Shown: positions 45,845-58,786 of the stretch, in pieces
Layout of the letters: each line of letters opens with the position of its first letter
How positions within the stretch are numbered: position 1 is the first letter of the stretch
NCBI GenBank assembly: GCA_900074885.1
Contig: FJUW01000027.1
Span: 416,535-480,534 of the forward strand
Reading direction: 5' to 3'
DNA from: Rhynchosporium graminicola
Lineage: Eukaryota; Ascomycota; Leotiomycetes; Helotiales; Ploettnerulaceae
Length of the DNA: 64,000 nt
The notes under the pieces: model-generated
The model's input: the letters and a program-made list of their open reading frames with translations, nothing else
What the model was told of the DNA's origin: nothing
The model's database searches: none
Program-made: the position numbers and the translations under genes

Positions 45845-46599
45845 TTACGCGGGGATTTGGAGATGCTCTCTACAGAGTATATCTGGTATTTCTCACACCG
45901 ATTAGGTATTGATAAATATAACTGTATTTGATCGAGCGCTTATCTGTGGATGAGGTAGTGTTATGGAGAACAGGATTGACGTGAAAGTGGAATTTTGGTC
46001 TCGTCTCTTTCCTTTCCCTTGCCTTGTTTCATGTTTTGTTTTTCTTAGGTTGTGCGCAGGCAAGATACATGGAAAATAGAATATTCGAAGGGAGACAATT
46101 CACTCACAGTACTCCTTCCATTGAAAACTTCTAACTGTTCTCGATTTCTCGTACATGTGCTTCTTTCAATTTGCCTGTGGCTTCCCCATGACTCAATTTT
46201 AGTAACCTCCCCTCCCATATTGACACTAAAAACTGCTATGCTTGGATACTTAGACTCCTCAATTCGACTAATCCTGTGATCTTATGTTCCAAAAATGACA
46301 TCTTGTCACTCTCCATAGTACGAGATGCTGCTGCCTACTGTTCTAATTCTAGACGCGTCGACCCGTGACCTCGTTGCTGCAAAGTCTATGAAAACGTGCC
46401 GAAGTACTAGCGCCAACGAAGCGAGCGCGCACATCAAAACACCACGACTTCAACTCGATCTTGACTTTTTCAACCTATCAACACAAGAATTCTTTTTGCC
46501 AGACAACTGATTGACTTCATCCACTGAAGGGTACGAATCATCCAATAGTATCAAGAAGCAACGTCACTATACCAAAGAAACTTGCGCTATCTTCTCGAG
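45845..46599. other. intergenic and leader
   Basis: 755 bp between two array genes; no coding sequence supported. Confidence 0.65.
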
Positions 46600-49500
46600 A
46601 TGTCGTATTACAACTCGCAGAATGGTTTCGGCCAGAACGCGCCTCTCCAACCCCAAACCGAACTATCTCCAGAGGCTCAGACCTTCATGGACTCCCGAAA
46701 CTTCGATCCCGAACTCTTCAACCCTCTCCCCCTCTCCACAGCCATGATTGCCGCCAGCCAGGCTCAGGCGCCCGCCCAGAAGAAAAGAGGCAGAGAGGAA
46801 GAGGTTAGTCAAGAGCCTGGTAGTCTGCACAAGGTCACGAAGCGTGAACGCAGTCAAAGTCCTCGCAGCACGCCGCGCGCCATTGCTGATAGTCATATTG
46901 ACCAAGGCGCCTCTACAGAGCCGGTAGTCACTATTGGACAAATCAACCGTATGTTATATACTTCCGGTTAAAGATTGACGTAACACCAAAGCTAATTTGT
47001 AGCAGATGATTCAAGTATTCAGATTGGTGCAGATGTCAATCCTCTCCTTAGTACCTACTCAGCATCCTCGTTCGACTTCTTAGCAAACCCTCTCAATTTT
47101 CAGCCCTCTGCTACTCCGAGTAAAGAGACATCCAAGGCACCGAAGTCAAGCAAAAGAAAGGGAAAAGAGAGAGCTGCATATGCCAGTTCCTATGACCATG
47201 AGTACATGCCTGGCCACAGTGGACCAACATCAGCTCCCAAGGTAGAGACTGCGCCAAACGGCAACAACCAGTCGGCAGCGGGACAGGTAATAGTAAGTTC
47301 TTCTTACAGTTCCTCGGATGTGGAAGGTATGGATAGAGTACAGCAATACCCAACTGCTGAAGGTGCTGAGACAAACTTGTCGATGCCCTGCCCTACTGCC
47401 TCTTTTGACGATTACAACGGCAATTTCGTAGCGAATGGTGGCATTTCTCAAGGTAAAGATCTGCTTCACTGCTGAAGTTGAATTTGTTGACATGTATAGA
47501 AGAGCAAAACGGCTTCCAGCAAGGAAATCGGAGTCAACAAGATAGTTATACCTACCCTAGCTACAACCCATTCGGACTGCCAATTGCGGCTACCGATACC
47601 TCTTGTATTGATGCGCAAAATTTTGATCTGGGCCACGTTATCTACGGTCAATCGTGTTTGTATACATCGGAGGAGGTCGATCTCCTTCTGGCAGAAGCTA
47701 AGTGGAAGTCGGATACAGAACATGACGATGAAGAAGACAAGATTCGTAACAATGCATCAAAGTGGGCGCAGGACGAGATTGACGAATACCATAGAGAGTG
47801 CGAGAAGTCACTTCAAGTTGAGGTTGAGAAAGGTGGACTAATAATGGTCGGAAAAGCCGAAGCTTTGTTCGCGGAGAAGAAGGCTGAGTGGGAGCAAGGT
47901 GACCGGAAGAAGGATGCCCAAATTCAGCAGCTTGAACATCTTCTAAGCCAGGCCAGCAATGACCAGCTGTTGAAAATTCCTTCTATCCCTCAAATTGACC
48001 AAGAGATGTTGAAGGATCTCAACGACGCCAGAGGAATAGCAGATGTTCTAAATTACGAGAAACAAAAGCTCTTGGAGAATGCGGAGGCTTTGATCCGATC
48101 ATTTAATTGTGTCAACGAGAAAATAACGCTACTACTCAAGAAGCTTGAAGATGCTGAGCGCAAGGTCAGAGATCTTACAAATGACAATGGGAAGTATACG
48201 AAGAGCCTCAGCGAGAGAGGAAATGAACTCGAGCTCCTCACGAAGCAGAAGGAAAATGCCGAGAAGGAGATCTTGGCCTTGCAGGATAGGATTGACAATA
48301 CCCCAAAAGTTCATCCGGATACCGAGAAGATGCTACAAGACTTCAATGTAAAGGTTGACTCGCTAGAGTCTGAGAACAAGAAGATCCCAGAATTGACCGA
48401 GCAGCTTCGACAGCAAGAGAGTAGAGTCAGCTTGCACCAAACACTCGTAGATAAGATCCCCGATATGAGTAAAGAGCTTGAAGAGACCAAAGCCAAGCTC
48501 GATCAGCTCCACCTCGCTACCTCGAAGCATACTTGCCCTGTCGCTGAACCCAAGATTCTCCCATCCATTCCTATTGTCCTGCAAGAGTTTAATCACCAGG
48601 AATACACGACTCATGGCAGTATTGGGCTCCCCGGGGTGAAGTCGCAGAACCATTTTGGACTTTCCGATAGATATCTTCTGAAGAACACCAAGAGAGAACT
48701 GGCAAAGACCAACCTTGCATTGGAGAGCTACATGGATCATGTAGCGTTTCTCGAGAAAGACCGCACAAGGATGGCTAAGGAGATAAGAAAGACGAATTAC
48801 GCCCTGGTTTACAACGTGCACGATAAGAATGGACCGAGAAATTCTTCCGCGAAAAATTCTTCCGCCGAAAACATGCACTCGAAGAAGACCATCAACACAC
48901 GAAAGCATACACTTGAGAGCACTTTTCTTCAAAAGCTGTTCCATGGAGATGACGTCGCTATTACGGCCCGGAAGCTCAAGGTTTTATCGCCCGATCAGGT
49001 TGCCGTCAATGCACACATTCGTGAGCTACGCGATATATGTGTCCCATCTTCGAAGGCATCTTCGAAGGGGGATTCCGACTCAGAGCCAGTTGCTATGTTG
49101 GTTCGCAAGCGTAAGCCGTCCTCATCTGCTACAATTGCCGTCAATGCTGCTACCCAAGAGCAGAGTGATCCAAATGTATCACCTGCGTCAAAATATTTCG
49201 ATCTCAGCCTCCAGTCAACTGTCACTGGAGGGCCTCTTCCGACGAAATTCATCGCTATTTCCAATGAAAAGCGTATGAAGAGTTCCTTCAAATCCTTGAA
49301 TGAAGGTGCAACCCACAAGCAAAAGAAGCGTGTGGCTTTCAAGCTCCCACCAGTTGCAGACGGTACACCAGCTATCGCCACGCCAGTCGCCCCCGTGGAT
49401 GCTCAAGCTCCAATCCCATCAGACATCCCCAATACTCCCTCGAAGTCGCCGCGTCCATGGTATTCTGATCTTTTTCACCCACTCGTCCAAACTACTTTGC

Positions 49501-50105
49501 TAATCATGACCATCATTTTCGTCTCCATGATACTCATCACTCTCAAGGTTCTCGCTCCGCAGAGAATCGTTACTCCCGTCCCCTCATACTACCACTCAAT
49601 ACCAGATGATTGGGTCATCACCGTAGAAAAATTCTCCGACACTTTAAGCATCACTACCTACGGCCCTCCAGATCCAGTTCCAGCTAAGGACAAATACGAG
49701 AGCGAGGTGGATATTGGTATGGTATACTTTCGAGCTCAAGAAGTGATCGAGACGATGAGACTCGAAGATGAACAGGCAGAGAAGGTCCTTCGTATGGTTG
49801 CTACTCTACAGCCAATGCCCGAGCCAACACCTCCTCCTCCGGCAACAACTACCTCAAGTGATCCAGTTGCGGTCGAGTCTGAACCTGCCGAGCCCGCCAT
49901 TTCGAGCCCAAACCCCCACCAGACCTATCCCACAGTCTGCGACTTAACCTGGGAGCTCTTGAGGTCAATTAGAGGTCTCTTCGTCATCTGCTTCGTCTTC
50001 TGGTGTTGGAATCGTTGCGCCCATATCAAGGAGCACATTCGATTGAATAATATCGAAATGGTCAAGGTTCGGCAGAGACATAGAGAGCGCTGCGAGCGAG
50101 AGTAG
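46600..50105 (+). CDS. large coiled-coil protein with two C-terminal TM segments
   Basis: Three exons: 46600-46948, 47006-47452, 47500-50105 (1133 aa). The introns are 57 and 47 bp. The first acceptor is a tandem GTAGCAG (NAGNAG), so the product may vary by one residue. N-terminus M-S-Y-Y with Asn/Gln/Pro-rich sequence; a bipartite basic signal near 60-86 (K-K-R-G-R-E-E-E...K-R-E-R-S) and another near 165 (S-S-K-R-K-G-K-E-R). Residues about 325-700 are coiled coil. Basic and Ser-rich linkers follow, then TM segments near 927-950 (L-L-I-M-T-I-I-F-V-S-M-I-L-I-T-L) and 1085-1105 (I-R-G-L-F-V-I-C-F-V-F-W-C-W), with a soluble loop of about 135 residues between. Nuclear signals plus a C-terminal anchor would suit the inner nuclear membrane, which is inference. 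Family unknown. Confidence 0.78.
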
Positions 50106-50499
50106 AGATATCTCACCTAATACCAATAGAGCTGCAAGATTCTTCTGGAATAGAGTCTAGTCCAGCCGGGTAGAAGGGAGTATGGGCGGAAGAGCTGGTC
50201 GCGACCGGCTGCGTTTTTTCCCGAATTTTTCTTTACATTTCTCTCTTTATCTTTGTCCTTATTTGTCCTTGTACTATCCCTTTTCTTTCAAAAGAATCCC
50301 CTCTTTGAGGATGCGCGAAATGCAAGAATGGATAAGTGTACGGGCGTTTGGAGATCAATTTTTTGTTTTAGGAGTGGATAGAGGGACTGTCAGGTGGCCG
50401 ATAAGGCATTCGTGAAACCCTCAAAAGGGCTTTCTTTCACGGAGGATTTGTTGTATGGCGAAATTCCTGGTTGCTTCTTCGCTGCTCAAATAGAATACC

Positions 50500-50651
50500 G
50501 TGAAGCTGTCAGGAAGCTGGTGAAAGCTTTGCTGACTTGGCTTTGGTATAGATTCGTGTCAGCGAGGATATATCCTCTTGTCAGATCCTGTACTGTGAAG
50601 CTGGTGGGAAGCTGGCGGACGCTTTGCTGACTTGGCTTTGGTTATGGATCT
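50500..50651. repeat. 57-bp direct repeat, two copies
   Basis: GTGAAGCTG.....GAAGCTGG, then GCTTTGCTGACTTGGCTTTG, occurs at about 50500-50556 and again at 50595-50651, 95 bp apart. It lies some 400-550 bp after the stop codon of the large coiled-coil gene. Confidence 0.85.
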
Positions 50652-51029
50652 GATTTGAGGACAGCTGGATGGGTCTCTTGTTTCTGTAGGGGCATTTGAG
50701 ACTGGAACTGGAATTGTGATAGGTATACTGCAGATTCTGGTATCACTTTTGTCTTTGGCCGAATATAACGCTTTAGACTGAATGGAAGACCTGCAACGCT
50801 TTTAACTTCTGAGACTTCGTGACTGCGTGTATAATCTTGTGACATGGTATGCCGATGATCTAGCTGAGGTAAATGAGGATACAGCTGACCAACGGGTTTT
50901 TTCTCCCTCATTACCCCAATAAGTTTTTCGAATCCTAGATCTTCCCATATAATCAATTTTGCTACAGAATACCAGTGTCTACTCTTTCCTCTACGCTTCT
51001 TCCACCTAAAGTCACCTTTGCTAGGAATT

Positions 51030-51420
51030 AGAGCAAGACGGCTTTAGGTGCTTTATGAGTAATATCTTATCCTAGCACTAAACTTAATACAGATAATTAG
51101 TATACTAGTAATAAACACGTAAAATCTTACTTTCTAAGCTTATTATCCTAGTAAATATAGCTCCTAATTATAACTTCATAGAAAGAATCTTCTTAAGATC
51201 TGTGAATTCAGACTACTACTTATCTACGATAGGAATTAGTTATAGTATTAACTTTTAGATTTAATATTTCAGGCTCTTAGGCTCGTTGGTTAGAGAGTCT
51301 ACATCGTCTTAGAGGCGAAAAGACAAGTTTAAAGATCCTATAGCCAGTATATCATCTCAGTTCTAGAAGGTTGCTATAGCAAAGAAGTTATAGCACATTT
51401 CGTGGTCATTTATTAGGAGT
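51030..51420. repeat. RIP-like AT-rich insert
   Basis: About 390 bp of TA/TTA/TAG-rich sequence like the terminal islands, with no readable protein. Probably a decayed transposon fragment. Confidence 0.5.
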
Positions 51421-52479
51421 GTCACTATATTTTTTACCCTTCAAACAAGTATCCTGGCTCTTCAGATCTACCGCAATGTTTTTCCAAAAGCAAGGAGCTG
51501 CGACTAATTGAGGGCTCAACGCTGCCGTGATGATATCCTACCAAAATCATACTAAGCATTATATCTCCACTGGTCGGTGACAAGTCCTGGCATCTGAGTG
51601 ACTGACGGATTACGAGCAGCCGATATACCTGAAGCAGCACTTCGCGAAGCCGCTGACTGGTACGAAGAATTCAGCCTCTGCAGTGGCAGTTCTGCGTGAG
51701 GCGATGGGCCCTCCTCAGGTGCCGTCCATATCGCTCATGTACTATAGAAAATGCCTCATAGATGTTCCAACATAAAATATTACTCTCCTGAAAGCTTACC
51801 TATACTCTCGGTTTCGTGATGGAGGCTCCGCCAGCACCCAATTCTAAGTCCTTGTGGGAACTCCATTGGCACGTGTCAAGCATACTGCTACCTATTGAGT
51901 AAACTCAACAAACATTTGCAGCTAAGACTTATAACTGCACTGCGTATATATACATGTCAAAAGAAGAAGTCGATTTGAAGACTGCCAGAGTAGTGCCTGC
52001 CTGATTCAGCATAAGGGCCAAGCAGCGGGACGACCTGTCACATACACCTTCAAACGCATCATGTGGCAGCCATCAAGATCCCTTCAAGCACATCTCGACC
52101 GTATCATTACCTTCGATATTTGAATAGTGAATTCATCAGGCATCAGAACATACAATAATATCATTCTCCGATTATCAATTTCAACAATTGCTCACTCATC
52201 AGCCGCAGCCATCCACGCGCCAAATTCTGCACGCCAACAAATCGCAGTACTTATTTGCCGTTCTAGATAAAGGTATGTTAATATTTTCTTGTAACTCAAT
52301 TTGCTACGAGGTGATAAAGGTATTCATTCGACGCATAGAGGCTAACAGGTCTTTCTTCCAGACCGCGACTAGCCGCTTCTGCGCTCTTGCGCTGGTCTCT
52401 TGTTCCTCACGAAGATCCTTCTCGACATTTGGGACGATTCATCCCAACAATCCAACACGAATAGTCTCAAGACGACAAG

Positions 52480-53151
52480 ATGAGCTCAACTCTCAGAAGA
52501 TCCAAACGTATCGCAGCATCCAAAAAGCCTATATCAGCTAAGAAGTCACCTGCAGCGGATATGAAAATGGCAGGAACCGTCGAGATATCTCTCAAGTTCG
52601 GTCCACCTCGACCGCGTCCGCGCTCAGATCGAACGGACCGGAAAGATGATCTCGAGACTCTGAGATTAATGGAGGAGTACGAAGAGGAGATAAGAAAGAT
52701 GAACGCCAAATCAAGAAAAGCTAAATTCCAAGCTGAAAACGTCGAAGCAGAAGATGATAAGCAAGTTGCGCCTCAACCAAAGATCAAACTTTTCGGATCA
52801 CCCTCGTCTTGGGTAGGGAATCATTCTCTCGGACACGGTATTCTCCGTCCTGCAAGCTTGTGCGGCCCAGATCATCGCTCTGATTCTCATCCTTCTCGCC
52901 AAGTCAGACAACCAACTGCTACCCGCAGACCTTCCGTGGTGATCGAGAACGATATTCTCAAGCCTAAGGACAAGAACGCGAGGTTGGAAGCTGTGAAAAA
53001 GAGAAGGTTTGCTCTGGAACATGAGGAGGTCGAAATTTCTAAGATTGCCAAGACATGCAAAGGTTCGAACGCACCCGCGCGACCCACCAAGGTGAAGAAT
53101 AATGGAGCGGGAAGGGCGACCAGAAAGTTCGAGGAGCTTTCTATCCATTGA
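52480..53151 (+). CDS. small basic, probably nuclear protein
   Basis: 223 aa, one exon, start context CAAGATGAGC. N-terminus is strongly basic (M-S-S-T-L-R-R-S-K-R-I-A-A-S-K-K-P), then a Pro/Arg run (F-G-P-P-R-P-R-P-R-S), a charged helix (L-E-T-L-R-L-M-E-E-Y-E-E-E-I-R-K-M), and further basic patches (A-V-K-K-R-R-F, G-R-A-T-R-K-F). No membrane segment. A nuclear or chromatin location is likely from composition alone. Family unknown. Last gene of the plus-strand series before the retrotransposon island. Confidence 0.68.
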   Translation: MSSTLRRSKRIAASKKPISAKKSPAADMKMAGTVEISLKFGPPRPRPRSDRTDRKDDLETLRLMEEYEEEIRKMNAKSRKAKFQAENVEAEDDKQVAPQPKIKLFGSPSSWVGNHSLGHGILRPASLCGPDHRSDSHPSRQVRQPTATRRPSVVIENDILKPKDKNARLEAVKKRRFALEHEEVEISKIAKTCKGSNAPARPTKVKNNGAGRATRKFEELSIH

Positions 53152-56107
53152 AGGTCTTACGATGGATTCTCTTCTTTCGCATTTTGCTTTAGTGCGGGGA
53201 AAGGCTTTCGATTTCGGTATATGATCTCCCGTGGGTTATGCAGTCGAAGCTACCAGGTCATAAGATTGCAAACACTTACCAGTGAAGCTGGAGTATTGGA
53301 CAAGAAGTCACGCTGCATGATGTCTGGACATTGATTCATGTGGAGAACCGTGGGCAAGGTGCAGGATCACTTTATTGTACCAGGCACGGAAATGTAAATG
53401 TGGAAATGGTCCGTGGTAGTGGGACGTCTGGCTTGGGTTAGGTTGTACTAGGCGTGGCCACTTAGCTGCTAGACCTTTCCAATGAGCGAATTTTACCTGC
53501 AGCAATACTTTAAGCTTTGAAATGATCTTACTCTGACTCGGGCTTGTAGTTGGTGGCCGATAAGCACCGTTTGCCAAATCCCATGATTTGTTTGTCCCTT
53601 GCCATGAGAGCATTTTCCCCATTGTTCGATTTACCAAAAAAATGATATTGATGCTTCTACTTCTGAAGCACTCAAATTAAACTCCATTCTTACTGGTCCT
53701 GCCTGGATACCACATGCAGGGTACAATCATAAACTCCTGATCATGCGCCGAGACTGAATCTAGTTTTGGCAAGTCAGTAATGACTTTGCAGTCCATAGAA
53801 GGATCATGACTTAATCTAGGTACGTTAGACAAATCACATCAACTCATATGATCCTTTGAGTTCAATTGATTGAAATGATGTAGGCCATGTTCTGCTGACG
53901 TTCGAAAGTGCCCTTTTCTTGTAATATTGCAAGAAGTCAATAACTCTCTTGCCCAAATACGGAAAAGGCATTGGGTCATGAGAGACGTTATCTAGGAGTT
54001 GACTGGCAAGAATGCGAATAGAGATTTATAAGTAATTTCATAAGCCAAATCTACTTCTAGAGATGGTAAAACTCTGAATTGTCTTCTTTTCAATCATCAG
54101 AAACCCCACATTGAAATATGGATAAGAAGTCCGCGGGCAGCAAACAGGTCTCTGTGGTTTAGGTGGCGTTGGCACGGCAAAACAAAGTCTGCAGACTTGT
54201 GTGTGCTTAAATGAGATAATAGTGAGTTAGAAACTGGTTACCTAGTACGGAGGGCATTTGGGGCAAGTCATGGTCTGGCAAATCCTATCAGGCTATATGT
54301 TGGTGTAGCTCGGTCCGCTCTGCATCAGACTACTGATGGAGGCATAGAATAGAAGAAGAATGTAATTGCTCTCATCTTGGCCTTCACTTCCTTCCTCGTT
54401 GATCGCACGGTGGTTTAGGGTTTGGGATCTCGAATTTGCTGGACGTGTAATACTGAGGTAGCTACGAGTCAGGCAAGCAAATGGAGAGGGAATTCGGGCT
54501 GATCATTCAGCCTCATACTCGACAAGATCATCGGCGTCCTTTAGCCACACGAGAATGTTACGGAAAATTTGGGAAAACTGTATTTTTCGTGAATCTATTA
54601 GCACGTCGTCTCGTGTTTGCCAAGTCTGCGAGACGACTGATGTGTTGAAAGCTCAGCAGGCACATTATCGCGCTCTATCACAAGAGTCCTGGAAAAGAGC
54701 CAAAGATCGCCATATTGTCCAACATTTGTTTTCAAAAATGTGACATCCCAAGATTTACCTACTCTCGAAACTCGAACCCTCAAACTCGAAACTTCAGAGG
54801 AGTAATTTTAGAATCTTCTGCCTTAATCTGCCCTTCCATGTCGTAGACATCCAGAAAAGCAAACTATCGGCACATACATGTCTAGCTATCTGCTATGTGA
54901 TTTTCGAATTCTAAATCGAGCTTACATCAATTTTCAACGCGAGCTGCAGTTCTACTCCTCAGTGTTTGTTTCATGATGCTTACGTAAGAAGTCTCGCTTA
55001 AACCCCTTCGCACCTCGATGTTGACATCTAAAACAGATTCTCGTGCTCATATGCCTCAAGTTTCGGGCTTCTGTACGATGCTTGCGCACTAATAGATATC
55101 ATTACATTAAACATCGCTCTCTGAGAGGCTATGTGCATACATCACAGCATTTCTAACCTTTTCCAGGTGTCCATGATATTACATTCCAATTCTATAAGCC
55201 TGCGATATGCTTCGTTCCGTTTGGATTACTTAATGTATCCTCGTTGATGAGTGGCAGAAAATACTCAGTCAGATTAGTTTCTCGTAGTTACAGCAAGGCA
55301 CCAAGGCTATAAGGAGCTTTAATCTGAGTCTAGAGACCTACAGCTCTCTTTTATGCACTTAATAATCGAAGAAGATCGACTTAACTAATTGAGTATTCGG
55401 AAGTAACTTTTACTGAGACTAGAATGATATCTCATACGCACTCCATCAACAGAATCAAAAATACAGAATCATCCGCCACTTCCTCCTGCTCGTCGAAACG
55501 CTTCGGTCACGCTCGTGCTGATACCATAAATCATATGCTCTCGTACAGAAAGAAAATTGCGAGGGAGCCAAAACTTCTGATAACGGACGATAATCAGACC
55601 CCTTCTGATGCTTCAGCTTCCTAGTGCCCCTCGATCCGTTTTATTTCCTTATCTCCTCCGATCACCATCAATAAGTTGACCTGAGGCACCGAGGGAAGCC
55701 CGTTCCCGAGAGCATCTAAGATTTGCAACCCCCATGCTACTCAAGATGAAAATAATGAGGGCTGCTGAAGTTGCCTACCTGGCTGATTCTCCCATGAGGT
55801 CGACTTCAGAACCTAAGGACTATCGCGAGCGCAATGATCACATCCTCCAACTTGGCGACCAGAGACAGAATCTGGAAAGACGAGGAGGGTGATAAAATCG
55901 ATGCCAGGAATTTGTTCAAGAACTTGCTGTGGAGAACAACTCTTTTTTCTTCGAATTCATAGGAATTGACCTCCCGATCTTTGTTATATCAATTATGTAC
56001 AAGTTAGTCTCACTCTGACGGCATGGATAATTGCCACTCGGCTCATCACGAAGTCTATCCAGCTTCAAGGCAAGAGAATATATTAGCCGATCGGGAAGGT
56101 TTGAATC
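53152..56107. other. intergenic, transition to repeat island
   Basis: No gene supported; open frames are short. AT-rich patches increase from about 55280, and the copia LTR begins at 56108. Confidence 0.6.
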
Positions 56108-56285
56108 TATCGCAAGGTAACGTTGATCTTCAGAGGAAGGCATAGAGTAGTTGAATAATATTAGTTATATTGCAGTACTAATTACTATGGAGAGTTAACT
56201 GAAGGTATTATCTAGGAATATCCGCACGGACTATACACGTGACTACAGTCACCTGATCCATACTAAGACCTATATCCTCGCAATA
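56108..56285 (-). repeat. copia LTR (3' LTR, RIP-marked)
   Basis: About 178 bp whose reverse complement matches the solo LTR at 60667-61007. The LTR start reads TATTGCGAGG here against TGTTGCGAGG there, a G-to-A change as RIP gives. It lies directly after the copia RNase H region on the minus strand, as a 3' LTR should. Confidence 0.8.
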
Positions 56286-58786
56286 TACCCCTCTATAGAG
56301 ATACTACTAAATCGGTAACTTCTACAGGTACGAGTGATCTAATTTCTTCTGTAATTAGTCGATTATACTATCGTATACATACGCATAGTGATACCCCTAG
56401 AGACTAGAACTATACCTTAATATCACGTGAACTAGATAAACTATAAGTTCCGTAATTCCTTTAAGATAGTTAGTCTTCCTAATTAATATCTATACCCCTT
56501 ATTCTAAGTATAAAACAGTTATATTCAGTATTACTATAAAGGCCTTCAGGTCTTATAAGCTAAGTAGTTTAGTGAAACCGTCTGCCGCGTTCTCTTTTAA
56601 ACGTATATACTAAGGGTCTAAATAACCTCTAGCGACCTCCTAGCGAAAGTAGTAGAATTTGATATCGATATGCTTAGTACGCTAGTGTAATTCAGGGTTC
56701 TCTAATAGATATAAAGCTCCCTGATTATCGCACTATATCTCTATACTCCTAGAGTCTAGCTTATTATAGCTTAGCTCCTTTAGTACTTGGCGTATCTAAA
56801 ATACTTCTCTAGTAAAGGCGCATATAGCTATATACTCTGCTTCTGTAGAGGCTAGAGCTATAGTAGTCTATCGCTTTAAAATAGCTGAGAAAACACCTCT
56901 TATAAGAAAGAAATAGACTCCGGTATATAATACTCTATTAATTCAGTTACTAGCTTAATCAGAGTCACAGAAACCTCTTGATTTCATCTTATCTTTATTA
57001 GTAACATCTCCTCCGTAAGTTATAGCGTAGTACTTCGTATCTTATAGGTACGCAAGTACTCTCTTAGCGCTCGCAAGGTATTAAAGTGATAGATTTATTA
57101 GAAATTATAATATTATAAAGTAGTAGTATAGTATATCCCAGCGAGTATAAGCTAGGTACTATAGAATACTATAAAGCTATTAATATAGCTTGATTTCTTA
57201 TAGAGTAGCTACTCTCTTAAATTTAACTATAGAAACCTCTGAACTAGTAGTAAAAGGCGTATTAGCGCTCTTACAGTTAGTTATTCTAAATCGATCTAAT
57301 ATCTTATCGATATACGTATCTTAGTAAAGAGAAATTGTCTTCTTCTCTTTATTATATATAATTCTGACGCTAAGGAAGTATTTAGCTAGTCTAGCTAGTA
57401 GAATATCGAATATAATGAGAATCTTCTTCTTAAGCTCTTTAAGAGCTATTCTAGCCTTTAAGATAACTAGAAAATCGTCGATATAGATAATAATAATTAT
57501 CTTAGTTTCTCTATTAATATATACGTAATTAGCGGTTTATAAAGATATAAAGTCGATAATACCGAACTCCTTGTATAGTATCTCTTGCCAGAGGCGTAGA
57601 GACTACTTTAGACCGTATAGAGCCTTTAGCAAGAGCATATATTCCTCGTCTATAAGTCTACGCCTAAATTATCTATAAAATAGCGGCAATTTGACGTATA
57701 TTAGGGTGTCGGCTTTACTATATAAGAATACTATTACTATATTAAACTATTCGACTTCTAAGTCGTACTTAGCTATAATTACTAAGGCTCTCTTCTAAGT
57801 AGAAGATTTATAGACTCTAGTGTATATTTAATTATAATTATAACTAAATCGCTAAGTATAACCTTAAACTATAAATCTGACCTTATATTTATCAATCTTT
57901 CTATCTATATCTCTCTTTATCTTAAAAACTAGTCGTAAATCTAGTACTCTGCACCCCTTTAGTATATCTATATAGCTTATAGTCTTCTAAGTCTTCTTTT
58001 CTTTAAGAGATCGATACTCCTTAATTATAGCTTTCTTCTATTCTAGCTAATTAGCTCTCTTTATAGCCTAATCTAAAGTAGTCGGATTATCTAAGAATAG
58101 AGACTCTTCTTAAGCTATATAAAAGGCGAATTAATATTAGCTAATACTCTCTTATACTTCTTTAAGCAGAGAAATTACATAGGAGTAGCTATTATTTAGT
58201 TCCGGTATTACCTCCGGTATTACCTTAGGCGTCGAATTTAGAGTCGGATTATTATAGCTAGATCGTATAGCTCTAGGAATATACGTCGGCATATAGTTCT
58301 TAGATCTAGGAGGTCTTCTACGCTTCTATTATATAGTAACTTACTCCGGGATATCGACTTCTAGTGCTAGAACTTCGTCCGTAACTATAGACTCGGTATC
58401 TTCCGTACTATCGATTTCGACTTCGGAATCCTTATCTTAGCTTATGATACCTATATTAAGAGTAGTAGTACTAGTAACCTCGACGTCTTGATTTTGACTT
58501 AAATCATCGATAGAATTACTTCTAGTTTAAGGTACTATTATAGCGTCTTCTTCGTGAGGTTCTATAACTAAGCTATCTTTACCGAATCGTAGATAAGAGG
58601 TACGAACTACTTTTCTATTAACTAGGTATCTATAGATATTATAACTTTTAGATCTCACTACAATACCCTTTTTAGCTCTAGGAGCTACCTTATAGCTCTA
58701 GACTCTCTTCTCCTTATTAATTAGTATAAAGATAAGGTATCCTAATATACGGAGATACTTAATAGAGGGAGTATAGTTCATCCCTA
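56286..58786 (-). mobile_element. Ty1/copia retrotransposon, 5'-truncated and RIP-degraded
   Basis: Minus-strand pieces in family order. An integrase C-terminal region near 58770-58590 (P-S-I-K-Y-L-R-I-L-G-Y, then V-V-R-T-S-Y-L-R-F). Reverse transcriptase with A-L-Y-G-L-K (57629-57608) and Y-I-D-D (about 57490-57476). RNase H with A-S-T-E-A-E-Y-I-A (56857-56825). Stops interrupt throughout. The upstream gag and integrase core are missing; the element ends where another LTR begins at 58787. Confidence 0.85.

Larger units (their letters stand above)
50106..52479. other. intergenic
   Basis: No gene supported. Contains a direct repeat (50500-50651), an AT-rich decayed insert (51030-51420), and the leader of the last array gene. 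Confidence 0.6.
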
